From: Pseudomonas wenzhouensis
GTDB lineage: Bacteria > Pseudomonadota > Gammaproteobacteria > Pseudomonadales > Pseudomonadaceae
Length of the DNA stretch: 64,000 bases
NCBI RefSeq assembly: GCF_021029445.1
Contig: NZ_CP072610.1
Location: 2,976,001 to 3,040,000 of the forward strand
Reading direction: 5' to 3'
Positions 36,365 to 46,971 of the stretch are shown piece after piece. The position numbers were made by a program, and so were the translations under genes. Within the stretch, counting starts at the first letter, position 1, and the number at the start of each line of letters is the position of its first letter. The notes under the pieces are model-generated. The model worked only from the letters and a program-made list of their open reading frames with translations. It ran no database searches and had not been told where the DNA came from.

Positions 36365-39300
36365 ATGAAAAGAATGCTCATTAACGCAACTCAGCCCGAA
36401 GAGTTGCGTGTCGCCCTGGTAGATGGCCAAAAACTCTACGATCTGGACATCGAGTCCGGCGCCCGCGAACAGAAAAAGGCCAATATCTACAAAGGCCGCA
36501 TCACCCGCGTTGAACCCAGCCTTGAAGCCGCTTTCGTCGATTTCGGTTCCGAACGCCACGGTTTCCTCCCTCTCAAAGAAATCTCCCGCGAATATTTCTC
36601 CAAAGCCCCTGAAGGCGGCCGCGTCAACATCAAGGACGTGCTCAAGGAAGGCCAGGAAGTCATCGTCCAGGTCGAGAAAGAAGAACGCGGCAACAAGGGT
36701 GCAGCCCTGACCACCTTCATCAGCCTGGCCGGTCGTTACTTGGTGCTGATGCCGAACAACCCACGTGCCGGCGGCATCTCCCGCCGCATCGAAGGCGAAG
36801 AGCGCAACGAACTGCGCGAAGCGCTGAACGGCCTCAACGCCCCGGCCGACATGGGCCTGATCGTGCGCACTGCCGGCCTGGGTCGTAGCAGCGAAGAAAT
36901 GCAGTGGGACCTCGATTACCTGCTGCAACTGTGGAGCGCCATCAAGGAAGCCTCCACCAGCCGCCCTGCCCCGTTCCTGATCTATCAGGAATCCAACGTC
37001 ATCATCCGCGCCATCCGCGACTACCTGCGCCAGGACATCGGCGAAGTGCTTGTCGACAGCGTCGAAGCCCAGGAAGAAGCCCTGAGCTTCATCCAGCAGG
37101 TGATGCCGCAGTACGCCAGCAAGATCAAGCTGTACGAAGACAGCGTGCCGCTGTTCAACCGCTTCCAGATCGAAAGCCAGATCGAAACCGCCTTCCAGCG
37201 CGAAGTGAAGCTGCCGTCCGGTGGTTCCATCGTCATCGACCCGACCGAAGCCCTGGTTTCCATCGACATCAACTCGGCGCGCGCCACCAAGGGCAGCGAC
37301 ATCGAGGAAACCGCGCTGCAGACCAACCTGGAAGCGGCCGAAGAAATCGCCCGCCAGCTGCGCCTGCGTGACATCGGCGGCCTGATCGTCATCGACTTCA
37401 TCGACATGACCCCGGCCAAGAACCAGCGCGCCGTCGAAGAGAAGGTGCGTGAAGCCCTGGAAGCTGACCGTGCCCGCGTACAGGTCGGCCGTATCTCGCG
37501 CTTCGGTCTGCTGGAAATGTCCCGTCAGCGCCTGCGTCCGTCGCTGGGCGAGACCAGCGGCATCGTCTGCCCGCGTTGCAACGGCCAAGGCATCATCCGC
37601 GACGTCGAATCCCTGTCGCTGGCCATCCTGCGCCTGATCGAAGAAGAAGCGCTGAAGGATCGCACCGCCGAAGTCCGCGCTCAGGTACCGATCCCGGTCG
37701 CCGCCTTCCTGCTCAACGAGAAGCGCAACTCGATCACCAAAATCGAACTGCGCACCCGTGCGCGCATCGTGATCCTGCCGAACGATCACCTGGAAACCCC
37801 GCATTTCGAAGTGCAGCGCCTGCGTGACGACAGCCCGGAAGCCCTGAGCGGCCAGAGCAGCTACGAAATCGCTGCCACCGCAGAACACGAAGAAGCGGCC
37901 GCGCATCCGAGTGCCGCCACGCGCACCCTGGTTCGCCAGGAAGCCGCGATCAAGGCCGCACCGCGTAGCAGCGCTCCGGTCGCTGCCGAGCCACAACCGG
38001 CTCCGCTGGCACCGAGTAAGGCACCCGAGCCAAGCCTGTTCAAAGGCCTGGTGAAGTCGCTGGTCAGCCTGTTCGCCGGCAAGGAAGAAGAAGCCAAGCC
38101 CGCAGTCGTCGAGAAGAAAAGCAACGAGCGTCCGCCGCGTGAAGAACGCCGCAATGGTCGTCAGCAGAGCCGTAATCGCGGCGGTCGTCGCGACGAAGAG
38201 CGCAAGCCGCGCGAAGAACGTGCTCCGCGTGAAGAGCGTCAGGCCCGCGAGCCGCGCGAAGAGCGCCAGCCACGTGAAGAGCGTGCCCCGCGTGAAGAAC
38301 GCGCGCCACGCGAGCCGCGCGAAGGCCAGGAAAACCGCCGCGAGCGCAAGCCGCGCGAAGAGCGTGCCCCGCGTGAAGAGCGCGTACGCGAACTGCGTGA
38401 GCCGCTGGACGCTGCCGGCAGCGAACAACGCGAAGAGCGTGCCGAGCGTCAGCCCCGCGCCGAGCGTCAGCGTCCACCGCGCGAAGAGCGCCAGCCGCGC
38501 GCCGAACAGGCCGAAGCTGTGCAGGACGAAGCGCTGCCGAACGAGGAGCAGCTGCAGGATGACGAGCAGGACAACAACGACGGCGAGCGTCCGCGTCGTC
38601 GTTCGCGTGGCCAGCGTCGCCGCAGCAATCGTCGCGAGCGTCAGCGTGATGCCGATGGCAACCTGATCGAAAGCGCCGAGAACAGCGAAGCTGCCGGGCA
38701 AGAAGCACAAGCGGCTGTCACCGCTGCGGTAGCCTCTGCTGCCACCGTGGTTGCTGAAAGCGTTGAAAGCAGCGAAACCGTTGCCAGCGAAGCGGCGGTC
38801 GTCGAAGCTCCGACTACTCAGACTGAAGAAGCCCCTGCTGTTCAGTCGGTCGACGTACAGGCCGAGCCTGTCGTAAGCGCAGCAGTCGAAAGCGCTCCGG
38901 TCGTGGAAAATGTGACGCAAGCAGAACCTGCCGCCGCAGTCGAAGCGCCGGTTGTCGCTGAGGCTCCAGTCGCCGAGCCTGCTGTTCAAGCAGAACCGGT
39001 TGTTGAAGTCGCCGAGCAGCCTGCTCCGGCTGCGGTCGAGCAAGCACCTGCTCCGGCACCTACACCGGTTCCAGCCAATGCCACTGGCCGTGCGCCGAAC
39101 GACCCGCGCGAAGTGCGTCGTCGCCAGCGTGAAGCCGAGCGCCTGGCCCGCGAAGCCGCACAGGCCGCCGCTGCAGCCCCGGCTGTAGAGGCTGCCCCAG
39201 CAGTCGACGCCGCTCCGGTCGCTGAAGTAAGCGTCCCGGCAGAAGCCGAAGCCGCCGTAGTCGAAACAGCTCCTGTAGTCGAGCCGGTCGCTGAAGCCGA

Positions 39301-39409
39301 AGCCACCCCTGTCGTCAGCGAACAAGGCGCGAGCGAAGCGGTAGAGCAAGCGCAGCCGGAAGAAAACGTACCAGCCGTCGACAAGGAAGAGATCAAGCCT
39401 CAGGCTTGA
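36365..39409 (+). CDS. rne: Ribonuclease E
   Basis: Endoribonuclease that starts most mRNA decay, processes rRNA and tRNA and scaffolds the degradosome at the inner membrane. The product is 1014 residues. The S1 domain lies at about 35-125 ([20 protein letters not shown]). The catalytic magnesium ligands are Asp301 ([12 protein letters not shown]) and Asp344 (VIDFIDMTP). The zinc-link Cys402 and Cys405 are in CPRCNGQG. Residues from about 510 are low-complexity: an Arg/Glu block rich in PREER repeats (about 590-740), then an Ala/Val/Pro/Glu-rich tail to the end. Such regions bind RNA and partner proteins. A terminator follows. Confidence 0.97.
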   Translation: MKRMLINATQPEELRVALVDGQKLYDLDIESGAREQKKANIYKGRITRVEPSLEAAFVDFGSERHGFLPLKEISREYFSKAPEGGRVNIKDVLKEGQEVIVQVEKEERGNKGAALTTFISLAGRYLVLMPNNPRAGGISRRIEGEERNELREALNGLNAPADMGLIVRTAGLGRSSEEMQWDLDYLLQLWSAIKEASTSRPAPFLIYQESNVIIRAIRDYLRQDIGEVLVDSVEAQEEALSFIQQVMPQYASKIKLYEDSVPLFNRFQIESQIETAFQREVKLPSGGSIVIDPTEALVSIDINSARATKGSDIEETALQTNLEAAEEIARQLRLRDIGGLIVIDFIDMTPAKNQRAVEEKVREALEADRARVQVGRISRFGLLEMSRQRLRPSLGETSGIVCPRCNGQGIIRDVESLSLAILRLIEEEALKDRTAEVRAQVPIPVAAFLLNEKRNSITKIELRTRARIVILPNDHLETPHFEVQRLRDDSPEALSGQSSYEIAATAEHEEAAAHPSAATRTLVRQEAAIKAAPRSSAPVAAEPQPAPLAPSKAPEPSLFKGLVKSLVSLFAGKEEEAKPAVVEKKSNERPPREERRNGRQQSRNRGGRRDEERKPREERAPREERQAREPREERQPREERAPREERAPREPREGQENRRERKPREERAPREERVRELREPLDAAGSEQREERAERQPRAERQRPPREERQPRAEQAEAVQDEALPNEEQLQDDEQDNNDGERPRRRSRGQRRRSNRRERQRDADGNLIESAENSEAAGQEAQAAVTAAVASAATVVAESVESSETVASEAAVVEAPTTQTEEAPAVQSVDVQAEPVVSAAVESAPVVENVTQAEPAAAVEAPVVAEAPVAEPAVQAEPVVEVAEQPAPAAVEQAPAPAPTPVPANATGRAPNDPREVRRRQREAERLAREAAQAAAAAPAVEAAPAVDAAPVAEVSVPAEAEAAVVETAPVVEPVAEAEATPVVSEQGASEAVEQAQPEENVPAVDKEEIKPQA

Positions 39410-39425
39410 TCCTTCTGGAGGTACG

Positions 39426-39455
39426 AAAAGGGGATGCCTAGGCATCCCCTTTTTC
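39426..39455 (+). terminator. Terminator after rne
   Basis: AAAAGGGGATGCC and GGCATCCCCTTTTT form a 13-base stem with a tiny TA loop followed by T residues. It is nearly symmetric, so it may also act on murB-side transcription. Confidence 0.92.
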
Positions 39456-39481
39456 ATGTCCGCATGTCCCGTTTCAGATGC

Positions 39482-39502
39482 GTAGCCCGGATGCAATCCG
39501 GG
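39482..39502. repeat. REP palindrome (GTAGCCCGGA family)
   Basis: GTAGCCCGGATGCAATCCGG, a single copy in the gap between the rne terminator and the murB stop. It is the same motif as at 21798 and 52273. Confidence 0.7.
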
Positions 39503-39525
39503 ACAACAGCACCAAGGCGGTCAAA

Positions 39526-40545
39526 TCAAAGCACGTTGGGCTCGATCTCCAGCTCGACAGCGAAGCGCTCGAACACATCGGCCTGGATACGCTGCGCCAG
39601 CTGCAGCAGTTGCGCCCCCGTGGCCTTGCCATAATTGACCAGCACCAGCGCCTGCAAACGATGCACGCCGGCATCGCCCTCGCGAAAACCTTTCCACCCT
39701 GCCCGCTCGATCAACCAGCCAGCCGCCAGTTTGACCAGACCATCACCCGCCGGATAACTGACCAGATCGGCATGCTCGGCGCGAATGCGCTCGGCCAGCT
39801 CGAACGACACCAGCGGATTCTTGAAGAAGCTGCCGGCGTTACCCAGTTCGGCAGGATCTGGCAGTTTTTCGCTGCGGATGGCGCAGATCGCTCGGCTGAC
39901 ATCGGTGGCAGTCGGCACTTCGACACCCATCTCAGCAAGGCGCTGGCGCACCGGGCCGTAGTCAAGACGCAGCGCAGCCAGACGGCTCAAGTGGAAACGC
40001 ACACGGAGGATCAGCCAACGCCCGGCTTCGCGCTTGAACAGGCTGTCGCGGTAAGCGAAAGCGCATTCCTCCAGACCGAAGTCTCGTAATTCGCCGCTGT
40101 GCCGATCCAGGGCGGTCAGGCCGGCGAACAGATCCTTGATCTCCACGCCATAGGCACCGATGTTCTGCATCGGCGCGGCGCCAACGGTGCCGGGAATCAG
40201 GCTGAGGTTTTCCAGACCATTGAGGCCTTGTGCCAGGCTCCACTGCACGAAGGGATGCCAGGGCTCGCCAGCTTCGGCCTCCACCAGCACCTGCTCGCCG
40301 TCGGTCTCGAGAATGCGAATGCCACGGCTGGCCATACGCAGCACCAGTGCCTCGACATCGCGGGTCAGCAACAGGTTGCTGCCACCACCGATCACCAGCA
40401 GCGGCAAGCCCTGCTGCTCGGCCAGACGCAGCGCCTCGCGCACTTCGTCATCGTTGTGGGCCTCAGCGAAACAGCGTGCGCGTACATCGACGCCAAAGCT
40501 GTTGAAAACCCTGAGCGACACATCACGTTGCAGATTCAGGCTCAC
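39526..40545 (-). CDS. murB: UDP-N-acetylenolpyruvoylglucosamine reductase
   Basis: FAD enzyme that completes UDP-N-acetylmuramate in peptidoglycan synthesis. The product is 339 residues. The FAD-binding stretch is LLVIGGGSNLLLT; SLIPGTVGAAPMQNIGAYG is the family signature; the catalytic Ser is in NAGSFFKNP. It is a type I MurB with the full loop. It overlaps ptpA by 4 bases and is the last gene of the minus-strand run that starts with comEC or exbB. Confidence 0.96.
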   Translation of the reverse strand: MSLNLQRDVSLRVFNSFGVDVRARCFAEAHNDDEVREALRLAEQQGLPLLVIGGGSNLLLTRDVEALVLRMASRGIRILETDGEQVLVEAEAGEPWHPFVQWSLAQGLNGLENLSLIPGTVGAAPMQNIGAYGVEIKDLFAGLTALDRHSGELRDFGLEECAFAYRDSLFKREAGRWLILRVRFHLSRLAALRLDYGPVRQRLAEMGVEVPTATDVSRAICAIRSEKLPDPAELGNAGSFFKNPLVSFELAERIRAEHADLVSYPAGDGLVKLAAGWLIERAGWKGFREGDAGVHRLQALVLVNYGKATGAQLLQLAQRIQADVFERFAVELEIEPNVL

Positions 40546-41006
40546 AGGCGCCCCTTGATTTCCACCAGCAGCGCGTCACTGGCTTGCTCGATCAGATCCA
40601 GTACCTGCTCGAAACCATCGTCGCCGCCGTAGTAGGGATCAGGCACCTCATCCAGGGCCAACGCATAGCGACGCAGATAAAGGTCGAGATCAGCCCGAGC
40701 AGCCGCCGGACGCAGCGCCTTGAGATTACGCAGATTGCTCTGATCCATGGCCAGGATCAGATCGAAGCGCTGAAAGTCGGCAGCCTCGACCTGGCGCGCA
40801 CGCTGCGCGGACAGATCATAACCACGGCGTAGGGCCGCCTGACGGGTGCGACTGTCCGGCGCCTTGCCGACGTGCCAATCACCAGTACCGGCGGAATCCA
40901 CCTGTACGCGATCATCCAGCCCTGCCGCACGCAGCTTGTGGCGCAGCACGCCTTCAGCCGTGGGCGAACGACAAATGTTGCCTAGGCACACGAACAGAAC
41001 CTTCAT
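40542..41006 (-). CDS. ptpA: Low-molecular-weight protein tyrosine phosphatase
   Basis: Dephosphorylates phosphotyrosine, often of capsule or exopolysaccharide kinases. The product is 154 residues. The P-loop CLGNICRS has the nucleophile Cys7 and Arg13, and the general-acid Asp is in DPYYGGDDGF. No polysaccharide genes are adjacent; it lies between kdsB and murB, overlapping both by 1-4 bases, which is standard for Pseudomonas. Confidence 0.95.
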   Translation of the reverse strand: MKVLFVCLGNICRSPTAEGVLRHKLRAAGLDDRVQVDSAGTGDWHVGKAPDSRTRQAALRRGYDLSAQRARQVEAADFQRFDLILAMDQSNLRNLKALRPAAARADLDLYLRRYALALDEVPDPYYGGDDGFEQVLDLIEQASDALLVEIKGRL

Positions 41007-41770
41007 CAGGCCCCCAGCAGGTGACGTACCCGCTCCAGGTCTTCAGCGGTATCCACGCCGGCAGCCGGCGCCTCCAGCGCATCGGCAACATGGATACGCA
41101 CACCGTTGTACAGCGCGCGCAGTTGCTCCAGGCATTCGGTGTCTTCCAGCCAGCAGGGGCCCCAGGCGACGAAGTCATGCAGGAAACCGGCACGGTAGGC
41201 GTAGATGCCGATATGACGGCGGTACGGCACGCCTTGCGGCAGTACATCGCGACTCTTGGCGAAGGCATCGCGCGCCCAGGCCAGCGGCGCACGGCTGAAG
41301 GTCAGGGCCAGGCCTGTCTTGTCCGCAACCACCTTGACCACATTGGGATTGAACAGCGCGGTGACGTCCTCGATGGGCTCGGCCAGGGTGGCGATACCGG
41401 CCTGCGGGTTGGCCGCCAGGTTGACCGCGACCTGATCGATGATCACCGGCGGAATCAGCGGCTCGTCACCCTGCACGTTGACCACGATGGCATCGGCCGG
41501 CAAACCGAGCTGGGTGGCCACTTCGGCCAGGCGGTCGGTGCCGGAGTTGTGATCCTCGCGAGTCAGCAGCACCTCGGCGCCAAAGGTCTGGCAGGCCTCG
41601 ACGATGCGCGCATCGTCGGTGGCGATCACCACGCGGCTGGCCGAGCTTTTTTTCGCCTGCTCCCAGACGTGCTGCACCATGGGTTTGCCGGCGATGTCCT
41701 GCAATGGCTTGCCAGGCAGGCGGGTGGAGGCGTAACGGGCGGGAATGACGACGGTGAAGGCTGCGCTCAT
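41006..41770 (-). CDS. kdsB: 3-deoxy-manno-octulosonate cytidylyltransferase
   Basis: Activates Kdo as CMP-Kdo for the inner core of lipopolysaccharide. The product is 254 residues. The nucleotide-binding stretch is [28 protein letters not shown] carries the metal-binding Asp. It is two bases after the Trm112-like gene, so coupled. Confidence 0.97.
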   Translation of the reverse strand: MSAAFTVVIPARYASTRLPGKPLQDIAGKPMVQHVWEQAKKSSASRVVIATDDARIVEACQTFGAEVLLTREDHNSGTDRLAEVATQLGLPADAIVVNVQGDEPLIPPVIIDQVAVNLAANPQAGIATLAEPIEDVTALFNPNVVKVVADKTGLALTFSRAPLAWARDAFAKSRDVLPQGVPYRRHIGIYAYRAGFLHDFVAWGPCWLEDTECLEQLRALYNGVRIHVADALEAPAAGVDTAEDLERVRHLLGA

Positions 41771-41956
41771 TTACTTGTCCAGACGCTCGTCAGTGGTCAG
41801 GGTGCGTGCTTCGCTTTCCAGCATCACCGGGATGCCGTCGCGGATCGGGTAAGCCACGCCGGCGCCCTTGCTGATCAGCTCGGTCTTGTCTTCGGAAAGC
41901 TGCAGCGGGCCCTTGCAGATCGGGCAGGCGAGAATGTCGAGCAGTTTAAGGTCCAT
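41771..41956 (-). CDS. Trm112-family small protein (YcaR-like)
   Basis: Small soluble protein of 61 residues, DUF343/Trm112 family ([18 protein letters not shown]). Only the first CxxC pair is present (Cys11, Cys14). The eukaryotic relative activates methyltransferases, but the bacterial role is not settled. It is between lpxK and kdsB, as in E. coli ycaR. The start at 41956 was set by the family N-terminus; upstream codons fall in lpxK. Confidence 0.9.
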   Translation of the reverse strand: MDLKLLDILACPICKGPLQLSEDKTELISKGAGVAYPIRDGIPVMLESEARTLTTDERLDK

Positions 41957-41978
41957 GGTGGAATCCTTGCTGGGGTCA

Positions 41979-42980
41979 TCAGGACCCCGGTATGAGGCGG
42001 GCCAACGCGCCATCCAGCCAGTCGACGAACGCCTGCGTGGGCACGGCATCGACGGCCAGGTACCACCAGTCGGCAGCAGCGAAGGCCCGGCATTTCACCG
42101 CATCCTTCTCCGTCATCAGTAGCGGCAGCGGCGGCTCGAAACTGAGCTGCGCCAGGTCGTACTGAGCATGGTCGGCGAAGGGGTGCGGAACCGGCCGCCA
42201 GTTTAGCGCTTCGAGGGTATTGAAGAAACGTTGCGGGTTGCCGATGCCGGCCACCGCATGCATGGCCTGGCCGGGAGAAAAATGGTAAAGGCCGACACGC
42301 TCACCACTGGCAACGTTGACCAGCGCGGTTGGCTGCAGGCGAAAGGCATAGCCCTCGGTACTATCGGCTTCGGCGCCGTTGAACAACACGGCATCCACCT
42401 CGGCCAAACGCTCGGCTGGCTCGCGCAATGGCCCAGCGGGCAGGCAGCGCCCATTGCCCAGGCCACGGGCGGCGTCGATCAATACCAGCTCCAGATCACG
42501 CGCCAACCGGTAGTGCTGCAGGCCATCGTCGCAGAGGATCAGGTCAACCGATTCTTCAGCCAGCAGAGCATGGACGGCGCGGCTACGGTCCGGGTCGATC
42601 ATCAAGGGCACGCCCGTGCGCTGGACGATCAGCAGCGGCTCATCGCCGGCCTGGCTCGCCGGCTGCTCCGCGCGCACGCGCCAGGGCAGACTGGGCGGCG
42701 TGGCGCCATAGCCACGGCTGACCACACCGACCTTTAGGCCACGGGCACGACAATGTTCGATAAGGAAGAGGATCAGCGGTGTCTTGCCGGTGCCGCCGAC
42801 GGTGATGTTGCCCACCACCAGCACCGGCACTGGCGCGCGGTAGATGTTGCCTTCGCCCGCCAAGAAGCGTGCGCGCTTGCCCTGCACTACGCGGCGATAC
42901 AGCCACTCCAGCGGGCGCAACAGCACCAGCGCCGGATGGCCGCGATACCAGGCCTCGAGCAGGCGATCAGCGGCGCTCAC
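41979..42980 (-). CDS. lpxK: Tetraacyldisaccharide 4'-kinase
   Basis: Phosphorylates the lipid A precursor at the 4' position; an inner-membrane-bound enzyme at the cytoplasmic face. The product is 333 residues starting at a GTG (42980) that abuts the exbD stop. The P-loop is [13 protein letters not shown] (about 57-69), and DDGLQHYRL is the family signature. An N-terminal hydrophobic stretch anchors it. Confidence 0.96.
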   Translation of the reverse strand: MSAADRLLEAWYRGHPALVLLRPLEWLYRRVVQGKRARFLAGEGNIYRAPVPVLVVGNITVGGTGKTPLILFLIEHCRARGLKVGVVSRGYGATPPSLPWRVRAEQPASQAGDEPLLIVQRTGVPLMIDPDRSRAVHALLAEESVDLILCDDGLQHYRLARDLELVLIDAARGLGNGRCLPAGPLREPAERLAEVDAVLFNGAEADSTEGYAFRLQPTALVNVASGERVGLYHFSPGQAMHAVAGIGNPQRFFNTLEALNWRPVPHPFADHAQYDLAQLSFEPPLPLLMTEKDAVKCRAFAAADWWYLAVDAVPTQAFVDWLDGALARLIPGS

Positions 42981-43409
42981 TCAAGGGGCTTCCTGTGCTT
43001 CCACCGTGGTGATGCGCAGGTGCGAGAAGCCCAGCTTGCCGGCAGCGTCCATGGCCGTGATCACCGCCTGGTGCGGCGTCTTGCCGTCGGCGCTGATGAT
43101 CAGCGGCAGGCTGTTGTCGCCGTCGGACTCCTTCTGCAGCGCAGCCATGAGATTGCTCAGGTTGCTCTCCAGCAGCGTCTTGCCATTGACCGAAAACGCA
43201 CCGTCGGCAGCGATCAGCACTTCGACCTGCTTCAGCTCGGTCTGCTCCGGCGGCGTGCCGCTGGCGGCCTCCGGCAGGTCGACCTTGAGCTGGGTCTCAC
43301 GGGTGAAGGTGGTGGTGACCACGAAAAACAGCAGCAGGATAAATACCACGTCAATCAACGAGGCCAGGTTGATCTCGACGTTCTCCCGCGGTTTACGCCG
43401 GAATTTCAC
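42981..43409 (-). CDS. exbD: ExbD/TolR-family energy transducer
   Basis: Partner of ExbB in the proton-driven motor that energises TonB. The product is 142 residues with one membrane segment (about 15-37: NLASLIDVVFILLLFFVVTT, containing the essential Asp of this family) and a periplasmic domain. The stop overlaps the lpxK start region, and the start overlaps the end of exbB by 4 bases. Whether it serves TonB or Tol cannot be told from sequence; another Tol set is expected elsewhere. Confidence 0.92.
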   Translation of the reverse strand: MKFRRKPRENVEINLASLIDVVFILLLFFVVTTTFTRETQLKVDLPEAASGTPPEQTELKQVEVLIAADGAFSVNGKTLLESNLSNLMAALQKESDGDNSLPLIISADGKTPHQAVITAMDAAGKLGFSHLRITTVEAQEAP

Positions 43410-44038
43410 GCCTTGCCCTCGCCCAGGTCGACATCGCGATCACCCTGCACCATCTCCACCAGCTTGATCGCTTCCTGCTCCATGCCGACCACCAACTCGT
43501 CGACGCGTCGCTGCAGGTAGCGGTGGAAAAACAGCGCAGGGATCGCCACCATCAGGCCGGCTGCTGTGGTGATCAGCGCCTTGGAGATACCGCCGGCGAG
43601 CATCGGCGCGTTGGCCATGCCAGAGCCCATGAAGGAGCTGAAGATTTCGATCATGCCCAGCACGGTGCCAAGCAGGCCGAGTAACGGGGCGATACCGGCA
43701 ATGGTGCCAAGCGCATTGAGGTAGCGTTCCAGATCATGGATGACGCGCGCGGCAGCCTCCTCGATGCACTCTTTCATGATCTCGCGGCCATGCTTGGAGT
43801 TGGCCAGGCCGGCAGCGAGTATCTGCCCCAGCGGCGAATGCTCGCGCAGCTCCTTGAGCTTCTGGTTGTTGAGTTTCTTGTCCTTGATCCAGCGCCATAC
43901 CTGGGCCAGCAGATTGGCCGGAGTGACCCGGGCAGGCCGCAGGGTCCACAGGCGCTCGGCAACGATACCGGCAGCAGCGATGGAACAGAGAATGATCGGC
44001 AGCATCATCCAGCCGCCAGCTTTGACCAGTTCCCACAC
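43406..44038 (-). CDS. exbB: ExbB/TolQ-family proton channel
   Basis: Proton-channel component of the inner-membrane motor. The product is 210 residues with three hydrophobic segments (about 10-30, 120-145, 160-180). The APLLGLLGTVLGMIEIF motif is the family hallmark. I placed the start at the GTG 44038 (V-WELVKAGGWMMLP), with GGGGGA ahead of it and a match to the family N-terminus; an ATG at 44098 would run into comEC. This unit could energise the TonB receptor at 12900, among others. Confidence 0.92.
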   Translation of the reverse strand: MWELVKAGGWMMLPIILCSIAAAGIVAERLWTLRPARVTPANLLAQVWRWIKDKKLNNQKLKELREHSPLGQILAAGLANSKHGREIMKECIEEAAARVIHDLERYLNALGTIAGIAPLLGLLGTVLGMIEIFSSFMGSGMANAPMLAGGISKALITTAAGLMVAIPALFFHRYLQRRVDELVVGMEQEAIKLVEMVQGDRDVDLGEGKA

Positions 44039-44094
44039 GGTAGAGAATCCCCCTCGAAAAAGTCGCGCCACTCTAGCATAGGGCGCCGCCGTTC

Positions 44095-46320
44095 TCATTT
44101 TTCCCGCCAGAAACGTGGCTCGCTTCGCAACCCTCGCGCCGTGCCATGTAGCCCCAGGCGAATATGCAGGGCGCCGTGCAACGCCGTGTCATGCACCTCG
44201 ACGCCCGCAGCGCGATAGCGTGCAAGCACCTGTGGGTGAGGATGGCCGAAGGCGTTGTGGCGACTGCGGGTGATCAGCACATGCTGCGCTGCGACGGCAT
44301 CGATGAACGCCTGGCTGGATGACGTGCGGCTACCGTGGTGGGGAGCCAGTAGCCACTGCGAGGCCAGAGGCAAGTCGGCCTGCATCAACGCCTGCTCGGC
44401 CTGTGCATCGATATCGCCGGTCAACAGCAGGCGTTCGCCCGCCGCCTCTATCTGCAGTACACAGGACAACTGGTTGCCGGAGCTGGCCTGCTGCCATTGC
44501 CATAACCTGAAGGTCACCTCGTTCCATTGCCAGCTCTGCCCTGACGCGCACGCTTCGGCGCCGAGGGCATCGGCCAGCCTTTGCGGTTCACCGCTGACAA
44601 CCCTCGATACCGGCATCCTGGCCTTGATCGCGGCCGCACCACCGGCATGATCGTTATCGGCATGGCTGAGCAGCAGCAGATCGAGACGTCGCACATTCAG
44701 CGCGCGCAACGAAGGCAGGACGATACGCTCACCGGTATCGAAATCGCCGAAACGCGGCCCGGCATCGTAAAGCAGAGCATGCTCCCGGGTGCGCACCAGC
44801 ACGGCCAGCCCCTGCCCGACATCCAGCACCCAGATGTCGGCACGCCCGTCGTCCAACTGTGGCGCCGGCAGAAACAATGCCGGCAATAGCAGCGCGATGC
44901 CGGGCCAGCGCAAGGGCACACCAGCCGGCAGCAGAAGCAGCAACGCGCCAGCCGCAGCCAATAGCCAGGCCCACAGCGGCAGGTTGCTGGGCAGCCAGGC
45001 CGGTAGCCAGGCAGCGATGACGCCGAGCAGTTCGAACAACAGGTGCAATGCACCACCGGCCAGCCACAGCACGCCTTCACCCAGCAGCGGGACAGGCAGT
45101 AGCAAAGTGCCCAACAACGCCAGAGGCACGACCACCAAGCCAACCCAGGGCACGGCAATCAGATTGGCCAGTGGCCCGCTACTGCTCACCGGCAGACCGA
45201 GGATCAACATCATCGGCAACAGGCCGATGGCCATGGTCCACTGCGCGCGCGTCAGGCCACGCCACCACCCCCAGAGACCGAGACGACCAGCGAATACCAG
45301 CACCAGAATCGCCACTGCCGAAAACGACAGCCAGAACCCCGGCTGCAAGGATGCCAGTGGTTCCAGCAGCAGAACCACGATCAAGGCCAGCAGCAGCGGC
45401 CACCAGGCGCCCAGATGGCGAAAACGCATACGCCATAGCAGCACCAGCGCGACCATCACACAGGCTCGGCGCACCGGCACCTCGAAACCGGCCAGAAAAC
45501 CGTAGAGCAAGGCTCCACTCAGGGCTAAGGCACAAGCACAGGGCAGCCAGGGCAGGCGCCTGGGCCAGGCACCGAGCTTCGCCAGCAGTGCCACCAGGCC
45601 ATAGAGAAACCCGGCCAGCAGCGCAATGTGCTGCCCCGAGATGACCATCAGATGCACCGTTCCGGTGTGCTGCAGCAGGCGCCAGTCTGTCGTGCTCAGA
45701 CCCGAACCATCACCCAGAACCAGCGCCGCAATGGCGCCCTGCCGCTCAAAGGCCGGCACAGCCAGCAATTGCTGACGCAGGCTGTCACGCCAACTGCCCA
45801 ATCCTGTCGCGGATGACAGGCGCTCACCTGACTTGATCGTACCCGTAGCGCCGATACGCTGCGCCAACAGCCAGGCCTCGTAGTCGAAACGCTGCGGATT
45901 GACCAGACCATGCGGGCGCTTGAGATTGACCGCCAGCCGCCAGCGCTCGCCGCCTTGCACCGTCGGCCCGCCATACCAGGCCACGCGCAGCCTTTGCGGC
46001 AACTCGGCACGTCGCGAGTGGGCCTCCTCCAGCAAAAAGCGCACGACACCCTCGGAGACTTCGGGTAAGCCCACCACCCGTCCCTCCAGCCATAGGGTAC
46101 GACCATCGAGTTGCGCAGCGAGGCGATCATCCAGCGCCGATTGCGCCGAACTGCACGCCCAGGCCAGCCCGAGCAGAAAGAAGCCCAGCGGATAAAGGCG
46201 CGATAGCAACAGTGCCAGGCCGGCACAGGCTGCAATCGCTAACAGCCAGCCTGGCGGCAAAGCCGGCAAAAAACGCAGCGTGAGCAAGCCCAGGGCCAGC
46301 GCCAACATCCCTGTTCGCAT
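44095..46320 (-). CDS. comEC: ComEC/Rec2-family DNA uptake channel
   Basis: Inner-membrane channel for single-stranded DNA entry in natural transformation. The product is 741 residues: a DUF4131 segment about 20-180, a competence domain with many membrane helices about 190-480, and a C-terminal metallo-beta-lactamase-like domain about 500-735 (LLLSHADNDHAGG), which may be a nuclease. The start follows GGGAGG. Here it leads the run to exbB-exbD-lpxK-kdsB-murB, which is also its place in P. aeruginosa. Confidence 0.93.
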   Translation of the reverse strand: MRTGMLALALGLLTLRFLPALPPGWLLAIAACAGLALLLSRLYPLGFFLLGLAWACSSAQSALDDRLAAQLDGRTLWLEGRVVGLPEVSEGVVRFLLEEAHSRRAELPQRLRVAWYGGPTVQGGERWRLAVNLKRPHGLVNPQRFDYEAWLLAQRIGATGTIKSGERLSSATGLGSWRDSLRQQLLAVPAFERQGAIAALVLGDGSGLSTTDWRLLQHTGTVHLMVISGQHIALLAGFLYGLVALLAKLGAWPRRLPWLPCACALALSGALLYGFLAGFEVPVRRACVMVALVLLWRMRFRHLGAWWPLLLALIVVLLLEPLASLQPGFWLSFSAVAILVLVFAGRLGLWGWWRGLTRAQWTMAIGLLPMMLILGLPVSSSGPLANLIAVPWVGLVVVPLALLGTLLLPVPLLGEGVLWLAGGALHLLFELLGVIAAWLPAWLPSNLPLWAWLLAAAGALLLLLPAGVPLRWPGIALLLPALFLPAPQLDDGRADIWVLDVGQGLAVLVRTREHALLYDAGPRFGDFDTGERIVLPSLRALNVRRLDLLLLSHADNDHAGGAAAIKARMPVSRVVSGEPQRLADALGAEACASGQSWQWNEVTFRLWQWQQASSGNQLSCVLQIEAAGERLLLTGDIDAQAEQALMQADLPLASQWLLAPHHGSRTSSSQAFIDAVAAQHVLITRSRHNAFGHPHPQVLARYRAAGVEVHDTALHGALHIRLGLHGTARGLRSEPRFWREK

Positions 46321-46446
46321 CCATCCTCCCTGCTCATCGAGCTACGGCGGGCGCGTCCGACGCTCACCTCCGGTCACAATATGGAAACGCCGCTCATGCG
46401 CAAAGCATGCATAATACCGGCGCTTTTGCCAGCTCAGAGACTCTTC

Positions 46447-46971
46447 ATGCCGCGTCGCTTATTCAAACGCTACATGCCCGACCCCGACAGCATCAAGACT
46501 AACAAGTCCCTGCGTTTTCTCGGCAAGCTGATTCACGATCCCAACCTGTGGCATCTCAATCGCCACTCGGTAGCGCGCGGCATGGCCATCGGACTGTTCT
46601 GGGCGATGATTCCCATGCCCATGCAGATGCTGGCCGCCGCTGCCGTGGCCATTCCACTGCGCGCCAACCTGCCGATTTCCATCGGCCTGGTGTGGCTGAC
46701 CAACCCCATCACCATGCCACCAGTGTTCTATTGCACCTACAAACTGGGCACATGGATCTTGCAGACGCCACCGGTCAGCATGCCGGAAACGCTCAGCCTG
46801 GAATGGATCTCGGCCGAACTGGCAGTGCTGTGGAAACCGCTGTATGTCGGCTCGTTCGTGGCGGCAGTCGGCTTCTCGATCATGGGCTATGCGCTGACCA
46901 TGCTCTACTGGCGCTGGTGGGTGCAACGTAGCTGGCGAAAGCGCCAGCAAAGCAGGCAGACGCAGCGCTAG
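46447..46971 (+). CDS. DUF2062 family membrane protein
   Basis: Inner-membrane protein of 174 residues with about three hydrophobic segments. The family motif begins LFWAMIPMPMQM and continues with LTNPITMPPVFY. The role is unknown. The start MPRRLFKRYMP at 46447 fits the family. It is divergent from comEC. Its stop codon TAG lies inside the CTAG at the left edge of the MITE-like element at 46968, so the present C-terminus may have been set by that insertion. Confidence 0.88.
   Translation: MPRRLFKRYMPDPDSIKTNKSLRFLGKLIHDPNLWHLNRHSVARGMAIGLFWAMIPMPMQMLAAAAVAIPLRANLPISIGLVWLTNPITMPPVFYCTYKLGTWILQTPPVSMPETLSLEWISAELAVLWKPLYVGSFVAAVGFSIMGYALTMLYWRWWVQRSWRKRQQSRQTQR

Noticed and set aside
36275..39496. 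Very long minus-strand open frame opposite rne (over 1000 codons)
   Set aside because: Rich in Phe, Gly, Arg and Ala-Thr runs caused by the GC-rich codon pattern of rne on the other strand; no ribosome binding site and no family features.
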